This document shows positions 26,434 to 34,596 of a DNA stretch of 64,000 bases, piece by piece (position 1 is the first letter of the stretch; each line of letters starts with the position of its first letter). Position numbers and translations under genes: made by a program. Source of the stretch: Rudaeicoccus suwonensis (GTDB lineage Bacteria; Actinomycetota; Actinomycetes; Actinomycetales; Dermatophilaceae); contig NZ_VIVQ01000001.1 of the NCBI RefSeq assembly GCF_007829035.1, positions 1,054,001 to 1,118,000 of the forward strand, read 5' to 3'. The notes beneath the pieces are model-generated. The model was not told the DNA's origin. It saw only the letters and a list, made by a program, of their open reading frames with translations, and did no database searches.

Positions 26434-27760
26434 ACTGGTAGATCGTCGGGATGACCGGCTCACCACGCGACAGCTGTGCTGCGGTCGGCGGCAACTCCGC
26501 ACGCGACGCGGCGTGGCGCTCGCGCGCATCCGCGAGATCGCCGTGGAACACCCGCTCACCGTCCCGGATCAGCGGCACCAGCAGCGTGCGGTCGTCGCCG
26601 TCGTCGACCGGCGGCCGCCCGATGCCGATCAGCTCCGCCTCGGCGACGCCCCGCGAATCCCTCCGCCGCAGAGCGTATTTGCGCCCACCCACCGAAGCCT
26701 TGTCCTTGCTCTTCTTCGCGACCGCCTGCAGTTCGCCGGCGGCATTTTCGCGCGCGACCAGCTTGTAGACCAGGCCGGCTGTCGGCGCACCGGACCCCGT
26801 CACCAGCTGAGTGCCGACGCCATACCCGTCGACCGGGCCTGCCTGCAGCCCCGCGATCGCGAATTCGTCGAGGTCCGAGGTCACCACGATGCGGGTCTTC
26901 GTCGCGCCGAGGCTGTCCAGTTGCGCTCTCACCTCGCGCGCCTGCTGCAGCAGGTCACCCGAATCCAGCCGCACCCCACCGAGTTCCGGCCCGGCGACCT
27001 CGACGGCGAGTGCGACCGCAGTCGGCACGTCATAGGTGTCGACCAGCAATGTCGTCCCGACCCCGAGCGCGTCCACCTGCGACTGGAAGGCCGCGCGCTC
27101 GTCGTCGTGCAGCAGCGTGAACGCGTGAGCCGACGTGCCCGCAGTGGGCACGCCGTAGCGACGCCCGGCCTCCAGGTTCGAAGTGGTCGCAAAGCCCGCG
27201 ACGTATGCCGCACGGGCCGCCGCGACCGCAGCCCACTCATGCGTGCGGCGGGAGCCCATCTCGATGCACGGACGGTCGTCGGCGGCAGCCGTCATACGTG
27301 ACGCGGCAGCAGCGATCGCGCTGTCGTGGTTGAGGATCGACAGCACGAGAGTCTCGAGGACGACCGCCTCGGCGAACGGCGCCTCGACGATCACCAACGG
27401 CGACCCGGGGAAGTAGACCTCGCCCTCGGCATACCCCCAGATGTCGCCGGAGAAGCGGTAGTCCGCCAGCCAGGCCAGCGTCACGTCGTCCACGATCCGT
27501 CGCTCGCGCAGGTCGGCGAGTTCGGCCTCGCCGAAACGGAATCCGGCCAACGCGTCGAGCAGCCGGCCGGTGCCGGCGGTCACCCCGTAGCGTCGGCCGT
27601 CCGGCAACCGCCGGGCGAAGGTCTCGAACACACTCGCCCGCATGGCGGTGCCGTCCCGCAGCGCCGCCTGCAGCATCGTCAGTTCGTACTGGTCGGTCAG
27701 CAGGGAGGTGGCCGCGCGGCCGGCTGCGGCGTCCGTGGTTTCGGGAGTCACAGGCGCCAC
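26429..27760 (-). CDS. pncB: Nicotinate phosphoribosyltransferase
   Basis: Joins nicotinate to PRPP to give nicotinate mononucleotide, with ATP use, in NAD salvage. About 443 residues. LLTDQYELTMLQAAL (about 20-34) is the family's N-terminal signature, EMGSRRTHEWAAV (about 170-182) carries substrate-binding residues and SNLEAGRRYGVPTAGTSAHAF (about 195-216) the region of the catalytic His. VRLDSGDL near 280 binds the PRPP phosphate. The start is GTG 27760; GTG 27751 is equally possible. Only 14 bp separate it from the divergent clpS. PncA, encoded nearby, supplies the nicotinate. Confidence 0.95.
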   Translation of the reverse strand: MAPVTPETTDAAAGRAATSLLTDQYELTMLQAALRDGTAMRASVFETFARRLPDGRRYGVTAGTGRLLDALAGFRFGEAELADLRERRIVDDVTLAWLADYRFSGDIWGYAEGEVYFPGSPLVIVEAPFAEAVVLETLVLSILNHDSAIAAAASRMTAAADDRPCIEMGSRRTHEWAAVAAARAAYVAGFATTSNLEAGRRYGVPTAGTSAHAFTLLHDDERAAFQSQVDALGVGTTLLVDTYDVPTAVALAVEVAGPELGGVRLDSGDLLQQAREVRAQLDSLGATKTRIVVTSDLDEFAIAGLQAGPVDGYGVGTQLVTGSGAPTAGLVYKLVARENAAGELQAVAKKSKDKASVGGRKYALRRRDSRGVAEAELIGIGRPPVDDGDDRTLLVPLIRDGERVFHGDLADARERHAASRAELPPTAAQLSRGEPVIPTIYQS

Positions 27761-27762
27761 CT

Positions 27763-27768
27763 TAAAGT
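27763..27768 (+). promoter_or_regulatory. -10 box TAAAGT, leaderless start of clpS
   Basis: TAAAGT lies in the 14-bp gap between the divergent pncB and clpS starts and ends 6 nt before the clpS GTG. Its -35 region must therefore lie inside pncB. Confidence 0.55.
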
Positions 27769-27774
27769 GGATTC

Positions 27775-28077
27775 GTGTCCGTCGCGCCCCCGCAGCATGC
27801 AACCCCGGATGTCGACGTCGAGAGCGACGCGGCGTCTCAGCTGGATCAGCCGTGGGTCACGATCGTCTGGAACGACCCGGTCAACCTCATGTCGTATGTC
27901 GCATGGGTGTTCCAGAACTACTTCGGTTATTCCATCCAGGAGTCCGAGAAGCTGATGCTCAAGGTGCACCGCGACGGCAAGGCCGTGGTGGCCAACGGAC
28001 CGCGGGAGAAGATGGAGACCGACACCGAGGCCATGCACGGATACGGCCTGTGGGCGACCTTCGAGAAGGACAACTGA
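27775..28077 (+). CDS. clpS: ATP-dependent Clp protease adaptor ClpS
   Basis: Delivers N-degron substrates to the Clp protease. It is a 100-residue protein with the conserved [21 protein letters not shown] (about 27-47) substrate pocket and [21 protein letters not shown] (about 62-82) ClpC/ClpA contact region. The first 25 residues are flexible. It starts with GTG right behind a -10 box. The next gene begins at the base after its stop codon, as in many actinobacteria. Confidence 0.94.
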   Translation: MSVAPPQHATPDVDVESDAASQLDQPWVTIVWNDPVNLMSYVAWVFQNYFGYSIQESEKLMLKVHRDGKAVVANGPREKMETDTEAMHGYGLWATFEKDN

Positions 28078-28659
28078 GTGGCAACGGCGTTCACCCGCAA
28101 GGGTTCCCGAGTCAGCTGCACGATGGAGTCCGACGAACGGATGCTGGTGCGTGAGTTGCTCTCGCAGACCCGGCAACTGCTCGAACCCGAGGGCGATCTG
28201 ACCGGTGACCCGGTCGAGGACCTCATGGCATCGATCGGGAAGAGAGCTGACCCGGCCGAACTCGCCGACCGTGACCCGGCGCTCGCCCGGCTGCTGCCGG
28301 ACGGGCATCGCGATGATCCCGAGGTCGCTGCGGAGTTTCGCTCGCTCACCGAGCACGGGCTGCGCCAGCGCAAGAGCGCCAATCTCAGCACCGCCATCGC
28401 GGCGATCGACGGGCAGTCCGGCGGTGACCGGCTCGATCTGGATCTCGGCCAGGCACAGGCGCTGCTCATCGCCCTGACGGATGTGCGGTTGGCGCTCGGG
28501 GAGCGACTCGGCCTGCGGACCGATCGCGACAGCGAGGCTCTGCAGGACGAACTCGCCCGGGCCGGATCGGAGCGGGCGTCCGACCCCCGGGTGATGACGG
28601 CGCTCTACTACGACTTCCTGAGTTGGCTGCAGGAGTCGCTCGCCGGCGTCCTGCTCTGA
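28078..28659 (+). CDS. DUF2017 family protein
   Basis: A 193-residue helical protein of the actinobacterial DUF2017 family. The gene regularly follows clpS, but its function is unknown. Conserved features are the N-terminal ERMLVRELLSQTRQLL (about 21-36), DPEVAAEFRSLTE (about 81-93) and the C-terminal LYYDFLSWLQESL (about 177-189). The GTG start abuts the clpS stop, so the pair is one transcriptional unit and probably coupled. A role in Clp adaptor function is only suggested by gene order. Confidence 0.88.
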   Translation: MATAFTRKGSRVSCTMESDERMLVRELLSQTRQLLEPEGDLTGDPVEDLMASIGKRADPAELADRDPALARLLPDGHRDDPEVAAEFRSLTEHGLRQRKSANLSTAIAAIDGQSGGDRLDLDLGQAQALLIALTDVRLALGERLGLRTDRDSEALQDELARAGSERASDPRVMTALYYDFLSWLQESLAGVLL

Positions 28660-28695
28660 GCGGGACCTGCGCGGCGCAATACCATCGAGGTCATC

Positions 28696-30213
28696 ATGAG
28701 CACGCCTACCGCATCGCCCGCCACGTCCCCTCGTCTCCGTGTCGCACCGTCACCCACCGGTGACCCGCACGTCGGCACCGCCTACATGTCGATGTTCGAC
28801 GTCGCCTTCGCTCACAAGCACGGCGGCAAGTTCATCGTGCGCATCGAGGACACCGACCGCACCCGGTTGGTCGAGGGTGCCGAACAGCAGGTATACGACA
28901 CGCTGTCCTGGCTGGATCTGCAGTGGGACGAAGGCCCCGACAAGGGTGGCCCGTATGCGCCCTACCGGCAGTCGGACCGGCTTGCGACATACAAGCCGTA
29001 TGTCGATCGTCTCCTGGCCGACGGCCACGCCTACCTGTGCTGGTGTTCCACCGAGCGGCTGTCGCAGATGCGCGAGATGCAGCAGAAGACCAAGCAGCCG
29101 ACCGGCTATGACCGGATGTGCCTGGGCAAGACCCGCGAGCAGCGTGCGGAACTTCCCGGGTTCACCGAGACGCCCGTCGTGCGGATGCACATCCCCGACG
29201 ACGTCGACCTCACCTGGGACGACCTGGTCATGGGCGCCTCCAGCGCGCCGCGGCCGGACGACCAGGTGATCCTCAAGGCGGACGGCTTCCCGACCTACCA
29301 CCTGGCCGTGGTCGTCGACGACCACGAGATGGGCATCACCCACGTCGTGCGCGGGCAGGACTGGATGTCCAGCACGCCCAAGCAACTGCTGCTCTACACG
29401 TGGCTCGATCTGCCGACGCCGCGGTTCGCGCACATGCCGCAGCTGCTTGAGGCCAGTAAGAAGAAGATCTCCAAGCGCCGGAATCCGTGGGCCCGGCTGA
29501 CGTGGTTCCAGGAGAACGGCTACCTGCCTGAGGCGTTGCTGAACTTCCTTGCGTTGCAGTGCTATCCGCCGATCGTCGAGGCGGACGGCAGCGAGCGAGA
29601 GATCTTCACCTTCGCCGAGTTCACCCAGCGTTTCGAGTGGGCGCACGTCAAGCGCGCGGGCGCGATCTTCAACCTCGACAAGCTCAACTGGCTCAATGGG
29701 CACTACATCCGCGAGTTGGCTGTCGGCGATCTGACCGACCGCCTGCTGCCCTTCCTGCAGCGCGACGGGGTGCTGCCGGCGGAGCCGTCGGCGGAGCAGG
29801 TCGAGCGCTTCGCCCAGATCGTCCCGTTGGTGCAGACCCGCATCAATCTGCTCACCGAGGCGACCGCGCTCGTCGCGCCGTTCTTCCTCCCCGACGATGC
29901 CCTGCCGATCGCTGATGACGCGCGGGCGCAGCTGAAGGATGGCGCCGCTGAGGTGCTCGACGCCGCGATCGGCGCTCTGGAGTCGCTGGGGGAGTCCGAC
30001 TGGACTGCCGCCGGTCTCGAGGAAGCGCTGCGCGCTGCCATCGTCGACGGGCTCGGCATCAAGCCACGCCTGGCCTTCGGGCCGCTGCGCACCGCGGTGT
30101 CCGGGCAACGCATCTCGCCGCCGCTGTTCGAGTCGATGGAGATCATCGGCAAGGGGTCCACGCTTGCTCGCCTCGCCGCGCTGCGGACCTCCCTTGGCGA
30201 CGGACAAGCCTGA
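28696..30213 (+). CDS. gltX: Glutamyl-tRNA synthetase
   Basis: Charges tRNA-Glu, and in bacteria lacking GlnRS also mischarges tRNA-Gln for GatCAB; both tRNAs are encoded 1.3-1.5 kb downstream. The 505-residue class I enzyme has the HIGH-like motif in PTGDPHVGTAY (about 17-27), RIEDTD (about 49-54) and the KMSKS-like KKISKRRNP (about 256-264). Cys pairs in YLCWCSTER near 113-121 resemble the zinc-binding region of some GluRS. A TACCAT box 10 nt before the ATG may give a very short leader. Confidence 0.97.
   Translation: MSTPTASPATSPRLRVAPSPTGDPHVGTAYMSMFDVAFAHKHGGKFIVRIEDTDRTRLVEGAEQQVYDTLSWLDLQWDEGPDKGGPYAPYRQSDRLATYKPYVDRLLADGHAYLCWCSTERLSQMREMQQKTKQPTGYDRMCLGKTREQRAELPGFTETPVVRMHIPDDVDLTWDDLVMGASSAPRPDDQVILKADGFPTYHLAVVVDDHEMGITHVVRGQDWMSSTPKQLLLYTWLDLPTPRFAHMPQLLEASKKKISKRRNPWARLTWFQENGYLPEALLNFLALQCYPPIVEADGSEREIFTFAEFTQRFEWAHVKRAGAIFNLDKLNWLNGHYIRELAVGDLTDRLLPFLQRDGVLPAEPSAEQVERFAQIVPLVQTRINLLTEATALVAPFFLPDDALPIADDARAQLKDGAAEVLDAAIGALESLGESDWTAAGLEEALRAAIVDGLGIKPRLAFGPLRTAVSGQRISPPLFESMEIIGKGSTLARLAALRTSLGDGQA
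28985..29005. repeat. Inverted pair of the CGNCATAC/GTATGNCG octamer inside gltX
   Basis: CGACATAC, 5 bp, GTATGTCG: a perfect inverted pair within the codons for ATYKPYVDR, using the uncommon codons ACA and TAT. Confidence 0.7.
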
Positions 30214-30231
30214 GCAGCAAGGGATTTCGGT

Positions 30232-30990
30232 ATGCCGATCCGCGCTGTGCTCCTCGACATCGACGACACGCTGCTCGACACGACGACGGCGATGGTCGAG
30301 GCCGGTGCCATCGCGATGGCCGCTGTCTGGCCCGACGAGGATCCCGCCTGGCGTTTGACGGCCTCCCGCCGATTCCGATCCGACCCGGGTCGTTTCTTCG
30401 CGCGGTTCACCCGTGGCGAACTCGACTTCGAGCGGATGCGCCGGCTGCGGCTTGAGGAGGTTGCGCTGGCCACCGGTCGGGTGCTGCCGGCCGACGGGCA
30501 TGCGTCATACGAGCGCGCCTACGGGCCGGCGTTCGCGGCATCCCAGCGGCTGTATGACGACGTGCTGCCCTTCCTCGCGCGATGCTCGGCTGAGGGCATC
30601 GCGGTGGCTGCCCTGACCAACTCTTCACAGAGCGCGACCGACCCGAAACTGCAGGCGACCGGCCTGGTCGGCCGGCTCGGACCGGTCGTCACGCGCGACA
30701 CCCTGGGGTTCGGCAAGCCGGACCCGCGAGTGTTCGCGCGCGCATGTGACCTCGTCGAGGTGGCGCCGGGCGAAACGGCATACGTGGGCGACGAATTCGA
30801 GGCCGACGTGCTCGGATCGATGGCAGCGGGGCTTGCGCCGGTATGGCTGCGCAGACCGCGGTCAGGTGAGAACGCACACGTGCCCGATGGCGGTGTGCCC
30901 GACCTGGCGGCGCCCGCCGGAGTGCCCGTGATCGCGAGCCTGACCGAGCTCGAACTCGAGCGGATCCCGTCGCGCGAGGACGATGCCTGA
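30232..30990 (+). CDS. HAD-superfamily phosphatase
   Basis: A 252-residue haloacid dehalogenase-like hydrolase. Motif I is LLDIDDTLLDT (about 6-16) with nucleophile and acid Asp, motif II is ALTNSSQS (about 126-133), the motif III Lys is in GFGKPDPRVF (about 160-169) and motif IV is YVGDEFEADVLG (about 184-195). A helical cap sits between motifs I and II, as in subfamily IA. The substrate is unknown. The ATG is part of a GTATGCCG octamer and lies 18 bp after gltX, so it may share the gltX message. Confidence 0.9.
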   Translation: MPIRAVLLDIDDTLLDTTTAMVEAGAIAMAAVWPDEDPAWRLTASRRFRSDPGRFFARFTRGELDFERMRRLRLEEVALATGRVLPADGHASYERAYGPAFAASQRLYDDVLPFLARCSAEGIAVAALTNSSQSATDPKLQATGLVGRLGPVVTRDTLGFGKPDPRVFARACDLVEVAPGETAYVGDEFEADVLGSMAAGLAPVWLRRPRSGENAHVPDGGVPDLAAPAGVPVIASLTELELERIPSREDDA

Positions 30991-30998
30991 CCCCGCCG

Positions 30999-31356
30999 CA
31001 CGAGATGTCGGCGTTTGTCGGCGCCTGGATGCCGGACGCGCACGAGATGTCGGCATTTGTCGTCGCCTGGATGCCGGACGCACACGAGATGTCGGCATTT
31101 GTCGTCGCCTGGACGCCGGACACGCACGAGATGTCGGCATTGGTCGCTTCCGCTGGGGTGGTTCCGACGAAAAGGGACATCTCGTGGCAGGAGTTTGCGA
31201 TAAGGATCGACATCTCGTGGCATCGGCGTGCTGTTGTGGCGTCAGGCTCCGTGCTTCTGTTGGCCGCACGCACACGGGATGTCGGCATTGGTCGTCGCCT
31301 GGATGCCGGACGCGCACGAGATGTCGGCATTGGTCGCTCGCAGCCTGCCTGACCCT
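30999..31356. repeat. 42-bp repeat cluster with core CACGAGATGTCG
   Basis: Units spaced exactly 42 bp start at 30999, 31041, 31083 and 31125, and again at 31273 and 31315. They are contiguous, with no unique spacers. Two inverted cores (GACATCTCGTG) lie at 31176-31186 and 31209-31219. Open frames across the block translate to repetitive, implausible proteins. The same core recurs at 52.7-53.3 kb. Nothing recognisable lies from 31357 to 31500. Confidence 0.88.
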
Positions 31357-31500
31357 GCGCGCGACTCGGGCGAGGCCGCCGAGTGCCGAGGTTGGCGTCG
31401 GCAGCCCCACGATTTGGGCGGAACGCGTGCTGCCGGTAAGGTTTCTCCTCGGTTCACCGAACGTCTCGGCCTTGTGGTTGCAGATCCGGTGATACCCCCA

Positions 31501-31575
31501 TGGGGTATGGTGTAATTGGCAGCACGACTGATTCTGGTTCAGTTAGTCTAGGTTCGAGTCCTGGTACCCCAGCCA
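31501..31575 (+). tRNA. tRNA-Gln (anticodon CTG)
   Basis: Acceptor TGGGGTA pairs with TACCCCA. The anticodon stem ACTGA/TCAGT holds the loop TTCTGGT, giving anticodon CTG. The T-arm is AGGTTCGAGTCCT. The 3' G is followed by an encoded CCA (31573-31575). Confidence 0.93.
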
Positions 31576-31636
31576 TCGGCGAGTGATCGCCGATTCGGCG
31601 GATCATCCGGGTGACCGGTAATGTTCTGCCAGCCGC

Positions 31637-31709
31637 GGCCCCGTTGTGTAGCGGCCTAGCACGCCGCCCTCTCAAGGCGGTAGCGCGGGTTCGAATCCCG
31701 TCGGGGCTA
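31637..31709 (+). tRNA. tRNA-Glu (anticodon CTC)
   Basis: Acceptor GGCCCCG pairs with CGGGGCT (one G-U). The anticodon stem CCGCC/GGCGG holds CTCTCAA, giving anticodon CTC. The T-arm is GCGGGTTCGAATCCCGT. The discriminator is A and CCA is not encoded. Confidence 0.93.
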
Positions 31710-31715
31710 CGTTCG

Positions 31716-31760
31716 GAACGGCCTCCCACCTGCAACATTGCAGGTGGGAGGCCGTTCTTT
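31716..31760 (+). terminator. Strong intrinsic terminator of the tRNA operon
   Basis: A perfect 20-bp stem (GAACGGCCTCCCACCTGCAA and complement) with a CA loop is followed by TTT. It lies 6 bp after tRNA-Glu. The following 31761-31982 holds no gene that I can support. Confidence 0.9.
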
Positions 31761-31982
31761 CGCGCCCGGGGCGCGGTCACTCGTGCTCTGGTGGCGTTGC
31801 GCGCGACATGGCCGGACTCGTGTCGCGGTGGCGGCCCTTCGTGTGGCGGTGAATTGGCGGGACGATGGCAGTCCGTCGATCGGACGTGCGCGATTCGAGC
31901 GCCATACAATCGGCTTCGACGACCGTGATGATCGCGAACCGCCCCGGCCCTGACTCCGGCGCCCCGGCTGAAATGAGGACCC

Positions 31983-32798
31983 GTGACCGACACTGCCGAT
32001 CGTTCGCCGCGGTGGGCGATGCTGATGCAGTTGCTCGCCGAGCGCGGTCGACTATCCGTGGTGGAGGTCTGTGAACAGCTCGACGTCTCACCGGCAACCG
32101 TCCGCCGTGATTTCAACGAACTGGCCGCTCAGCAACTGGCCACGCGCGTGCACGGCGGTGTCGTGGCGACCGCGGTGGCCTACGAGTTGCCCGCGCGATA
32201 CCGCTCTGCCGGCAAGGACGCTGCCAAGCAACAGATCGCCGAACGTGCCTCGGTCCTGGTCGAACCCGGCATGGTCGTCGGCTTCAACGGCGGCACGACG
32301 ACAACAGCGGTGGCACGGGCGGTGGCTGCCCGACCCGACCTGGCCGATCACCGGCAACAACCCGCGCTGACCGCTGTCACCAACGCACTCAACATCGCCG
32401 TCGAGCTCGTGCTGCGCCCGGTGGTGCGTACCGTCGGCCTCGGCGGCGTCGCTCGGCCGGAGTCCTACGAGCAGACCGGTCCGATCACCGAGAACGCCGT
32501 CGATCAGATGTGGTTCGACCTGCTGATCCTCGGGGTCGACGGCTTCGATGCCGCCACCGGTGCCACCTGCCGCCATCCGGAGGAAGCCAGCATCAATGCC
32601 CGGATGGTCGCGCGGGCCGAGCGAGTCGTCGTCGTCGCGACCGCGGAGAAGATCGGCCGGGCGACGTTTTCCCGGATTTGCACGGCCGAGCGCGTGCAGA
32701 CTCTGGTCACTGATGCGGCAGCCGAGCACCCGGCCGTGGTGGCCCTGTCCGAGGCCGGAGTCGACGTCGCCTCGGTGATCGCTTCATCGGCCGACTGA
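31983..32798 (+). CDS. DeoR-family transcriptional regulator
   Basis: A 271-residue DeoR-type sugar-phosphate-responsive regulator. The N-terminal helix-turn-helix is RLSVVEVCEQLDVSPATVRRDFNEL (about 23-47), followed by the family's HGG segment. The C-terminal domain has NGGTTTTAVARAVA (about 100-113) and LILGVDGFDAATGATC (about 181-196), which bind sugar phosphates. Family relatives include AgaR and GatR. It starts at GTG with TGAGGA upstream. It converges on the SIS/ROK/PfkB/aldolase operon, which it most likely controls through the repeats at 36441-36486. Confidence 0.9.
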   Translation: MTDTADRSPRWAMLMQLLAERGRLSVVEVCEQLDVSPATVRRDFNELAAQQLATRVHGGVVATAVAYELPARYRSAGKDAAKQQIAERASVLVEPGMVVGFNGGTTTTAVARAVAARPDLADHRQQPALTAVTNALNIAVELVLRPVVRTVGLGGVARPESYEQTGPITENAVDQMWFDLLILGVDGFDAATGATCRHPEEASINARMVARAERVVVVATAEKIGRATFSRICTAERVQTLVTDAAAEHPAVVALSEAGVDVASVIASSAD

Positions 32799-32839
32799 AC
32801 GCACCAGATCGACGCCGGACGGGCCGGTATGCCGCAGCC

Positions 32840-33676
32840 TCAGCTGTCGTGCAGCATCTGCAGCAGTCGTGCAGTCTCGTCCTCCACCGCGTCGCGTGCC
32901 GCACCGAGGTACTTACGCGTGTCGACCACGCCGGGTTCACGGTCGAGATACTCGCGCACCGCGCCGGTGAACACCGTGTTGAGGTGGGTCGCGATGTTGA
33001 CTTTCGTCATCCCGGAGCGGACGGCATCGACCAGTCCGGCGTCGGGCACCCCCGACGACCCATGCAGCACGAGCGGCACGTCGACGGCCGCGCGCAACCG
33101 GGTGATGAGCTCCAGATCGAGCGTCGCGTCGCGAGTGGTCATCGCGTGTGAGGAGCCCACGGCCACGGCCAGGGCGTCGACGCCGGTGTCAGCGACGAAC
33201 CGCGCCGCTTGTGCCGGGTCGGTCCGTGCGCCGGGCGCATGCACGCCGTCCTTGCCGCCCACCTCACCGAGTTCGGCCTCGATGCTGACTCCCGCGTCGT
33301 GGCAGCGCCGGGCGACCTCGGCGGTGACCGCGCGATTGCGGTCGTCGGGAAGCTTCGAAGCGTCGAACATGACTGAGGTGAAACCGAGTTCGAGGGCTTC
33401 ATGGACCAATGGCGGCGACTCCGCGTGATCGAGATGCAGCACGCAGATCGCGTCCGATGCCGCCGCGACGGCGTGAGTCGCGAGCGCGATGGGAGCAAGT
33501 GCGCCGTGGTACTTCGCGGCGTTCTCACTGATCTGCAGGACCACGGGCAACCCGGTGCGTTCAGCCGCTCGCACCAGCGCTTCGGCGTGCTCAAGTTGTA
33601 TGACGTTGAACGCTCCCACGCCGACACCGGCATCGCGTGCCGCCATCAGGACCGGGCGAAGCGGGCTGAGGGTCAT
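32840..33676 (-). CDS. Class II ketose-bisphosphate aldolase (tagatose/fructose type)
   Basis: A 278-residue zinc aldolase cleaving a ketose 1,6-bisphosphate to dihydroxyacetone phosphate and glyceraldehyde 3-phosphate. GAFNVIQLEHAEALV (about 21-35), the zinc/catalytic LHLDHAES (about 80-87), EAELGEVGG (about 133-141) and LVLHGSSG (about 206-213) are visible. KbaY/GatY and FbaA are hard to separate by sequence alone. The neighbouring SIS and PfkB genes favour tagatose bisphosphate. Its start overlaps the PfkB stop (ATGA), and it is last in the operon. Confidence 0.9.
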   Translation of the reverse strand: MTLSPLRPVLMAARDAGVGVGAFNVIQLEHAEALVRAAERTGLPVVLQISENAAKYHGALAPIALATHAVAAASDAICVLHLDHAESPPLVHEALELGFTSVMFDASKLPDDRNRAVTAEVARRCHDAGVSIEAELGEVGGKDGVHAPGARTDPAQAARFVADTGVDALAVAVGSSHAMTTRDATLDLELITRLRAAVDVPLVLHGSSGVPDAGLVDAVRSGMTKVNIATHLNTVFTGAVREYLDREPGVVDTRKYLGAARDAVEDETARLLQMLHDS

Positions 33677-34596
33677 GAGAACTCCTTGAGGTGGACGGAG
33701 GCAAGCAGTCGTTCGACGTCCGCTGGATCGACCTCACCGGCAGTGGGTTGCAGCACGGCCGCGGCCGACCAGGCGATCGCGGCGCGGAGCAGGTCGGCAC
33801 TCGACCACCCGCCGTCGATGCCGGCGCACACGGCCGCTGCCGCCGCGTCACCGGCACCGGTCGGGTTGCCGCTCAGCGTGTGGTCGAGGAAGGCGTGCAG
33901 GTGACCGCCGTCTTCGGGGAACAGGTGGATGCCGGCTGCGCCGTCGGAGACCACGACGGTCCGCGCTCCGGCATCGCGCAGGGAGGCCACCCCGTCGCTC
34001 ATGGTCTGCTGACCGGTGGTGGTTGCCAGTTCGCTGCGATTGGGTTTGACCACATCGGGACGGGCCGGCAGGGCATCTGTCAGGGGGGCGCCGGTGGCAT
34101 CCAGCACCACTGGGATTCCTCGTGATTCGGCGATCTCAACGATTCGCCGGTAGCAGTGCCCATCCATGCCGGTGGGCAGGCTGCCGCAGAGCGCGAGCAC
34201 CCGTGGTGGACGGGAGTCCAGCAGGTGCGTCACGTCAGTCACCAGGGCGTCGACGACGCCCGTGTCCTGGAGCGCACCGGGCTCATTGAAGACGGTGGCG
34301 TCGCCGGATTCATCCACGATCGTGACGGTGCGCCGTGACTCGCCTCGCAGTGGCGACAGGTGACGGGGCAACCCGCGTCGGTCGAGGTCGTGCTCGATCT
34401 GTGTGCCGGTCTGACCACCCGCGCAGCCGGCGACGACCACCTCGCATCCCATCGCCGCCGCGGCCGATGCCAGATTGATGCCCTTGCCGCCCGCGCGTTG
34501 CCACACCTGTCGCACCCGGTGGCTGGCGTGCACCCGCAGCTCCGGTATGCCGTAGGTGATGTCGAGCGCGGCGTTCGCGGTGACGGTGAGGATCAT
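33673..34596 (-). CDS. PfkB-family kinase (tagatose-6-phosphate or fructose-1-phosphate kinase type)
   Basis: A 307-residue ribokinase-fold kinase. TANAALDITY (5-14) is the N-terminal signature of the FruK/LacC branch, GGKGINLASAAAAMG (about 34-48) binds sugar, and NPTGAGDAAAAAV (about 244-256) contains the anion hole and catalytic Asp. It would phosphorylate a ketose phosphate for the adjacent aldolase. The start is ATG 34596, which overlaps the ROK stop. An ATA codon here lies inside a CGGCATAC octamer. Confidence 0.9.
   Translation of the reverse strand: MILTVTANAALDITYGIPELRVHASHRVRQVWQRAGGKGINLASAAAAMGCEVVVAGCAGGQTGTQIEHDLDRRGLPRHLSPLRGESRRTVTIVDESGDATVFNEPGALQDTGVVDALVTDVTHLLDSRPPRVLALCGSLPTGMDGHCYRRIVEIAESRGIPVVLDATGAPLTDALPARPDVVKPNRSELATTTGQQTMSDGVASLRDAGARTVVVSDGAAGIHLFPEDGGHLHAFLDHTLSGNPTGAGDAAAAAVCAGIDGGWSSADLLRAAIAWSAAAVLQPTAGEVDPADVERLLASVHLKEFS

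Noticed and set aside
30999-31356. Regularly spaced repeats that might be a CRISPR array
   Set aside because: Units are contiguous 42-bp copies with no unique spacers between constant repeats, and no cas genes are in the window.
31761-31982. A gene between the tRNA terminator and the DeoR regulator
   Set aside because: Open frames there are short, Arg-rich and lack starts with ribosome sites.
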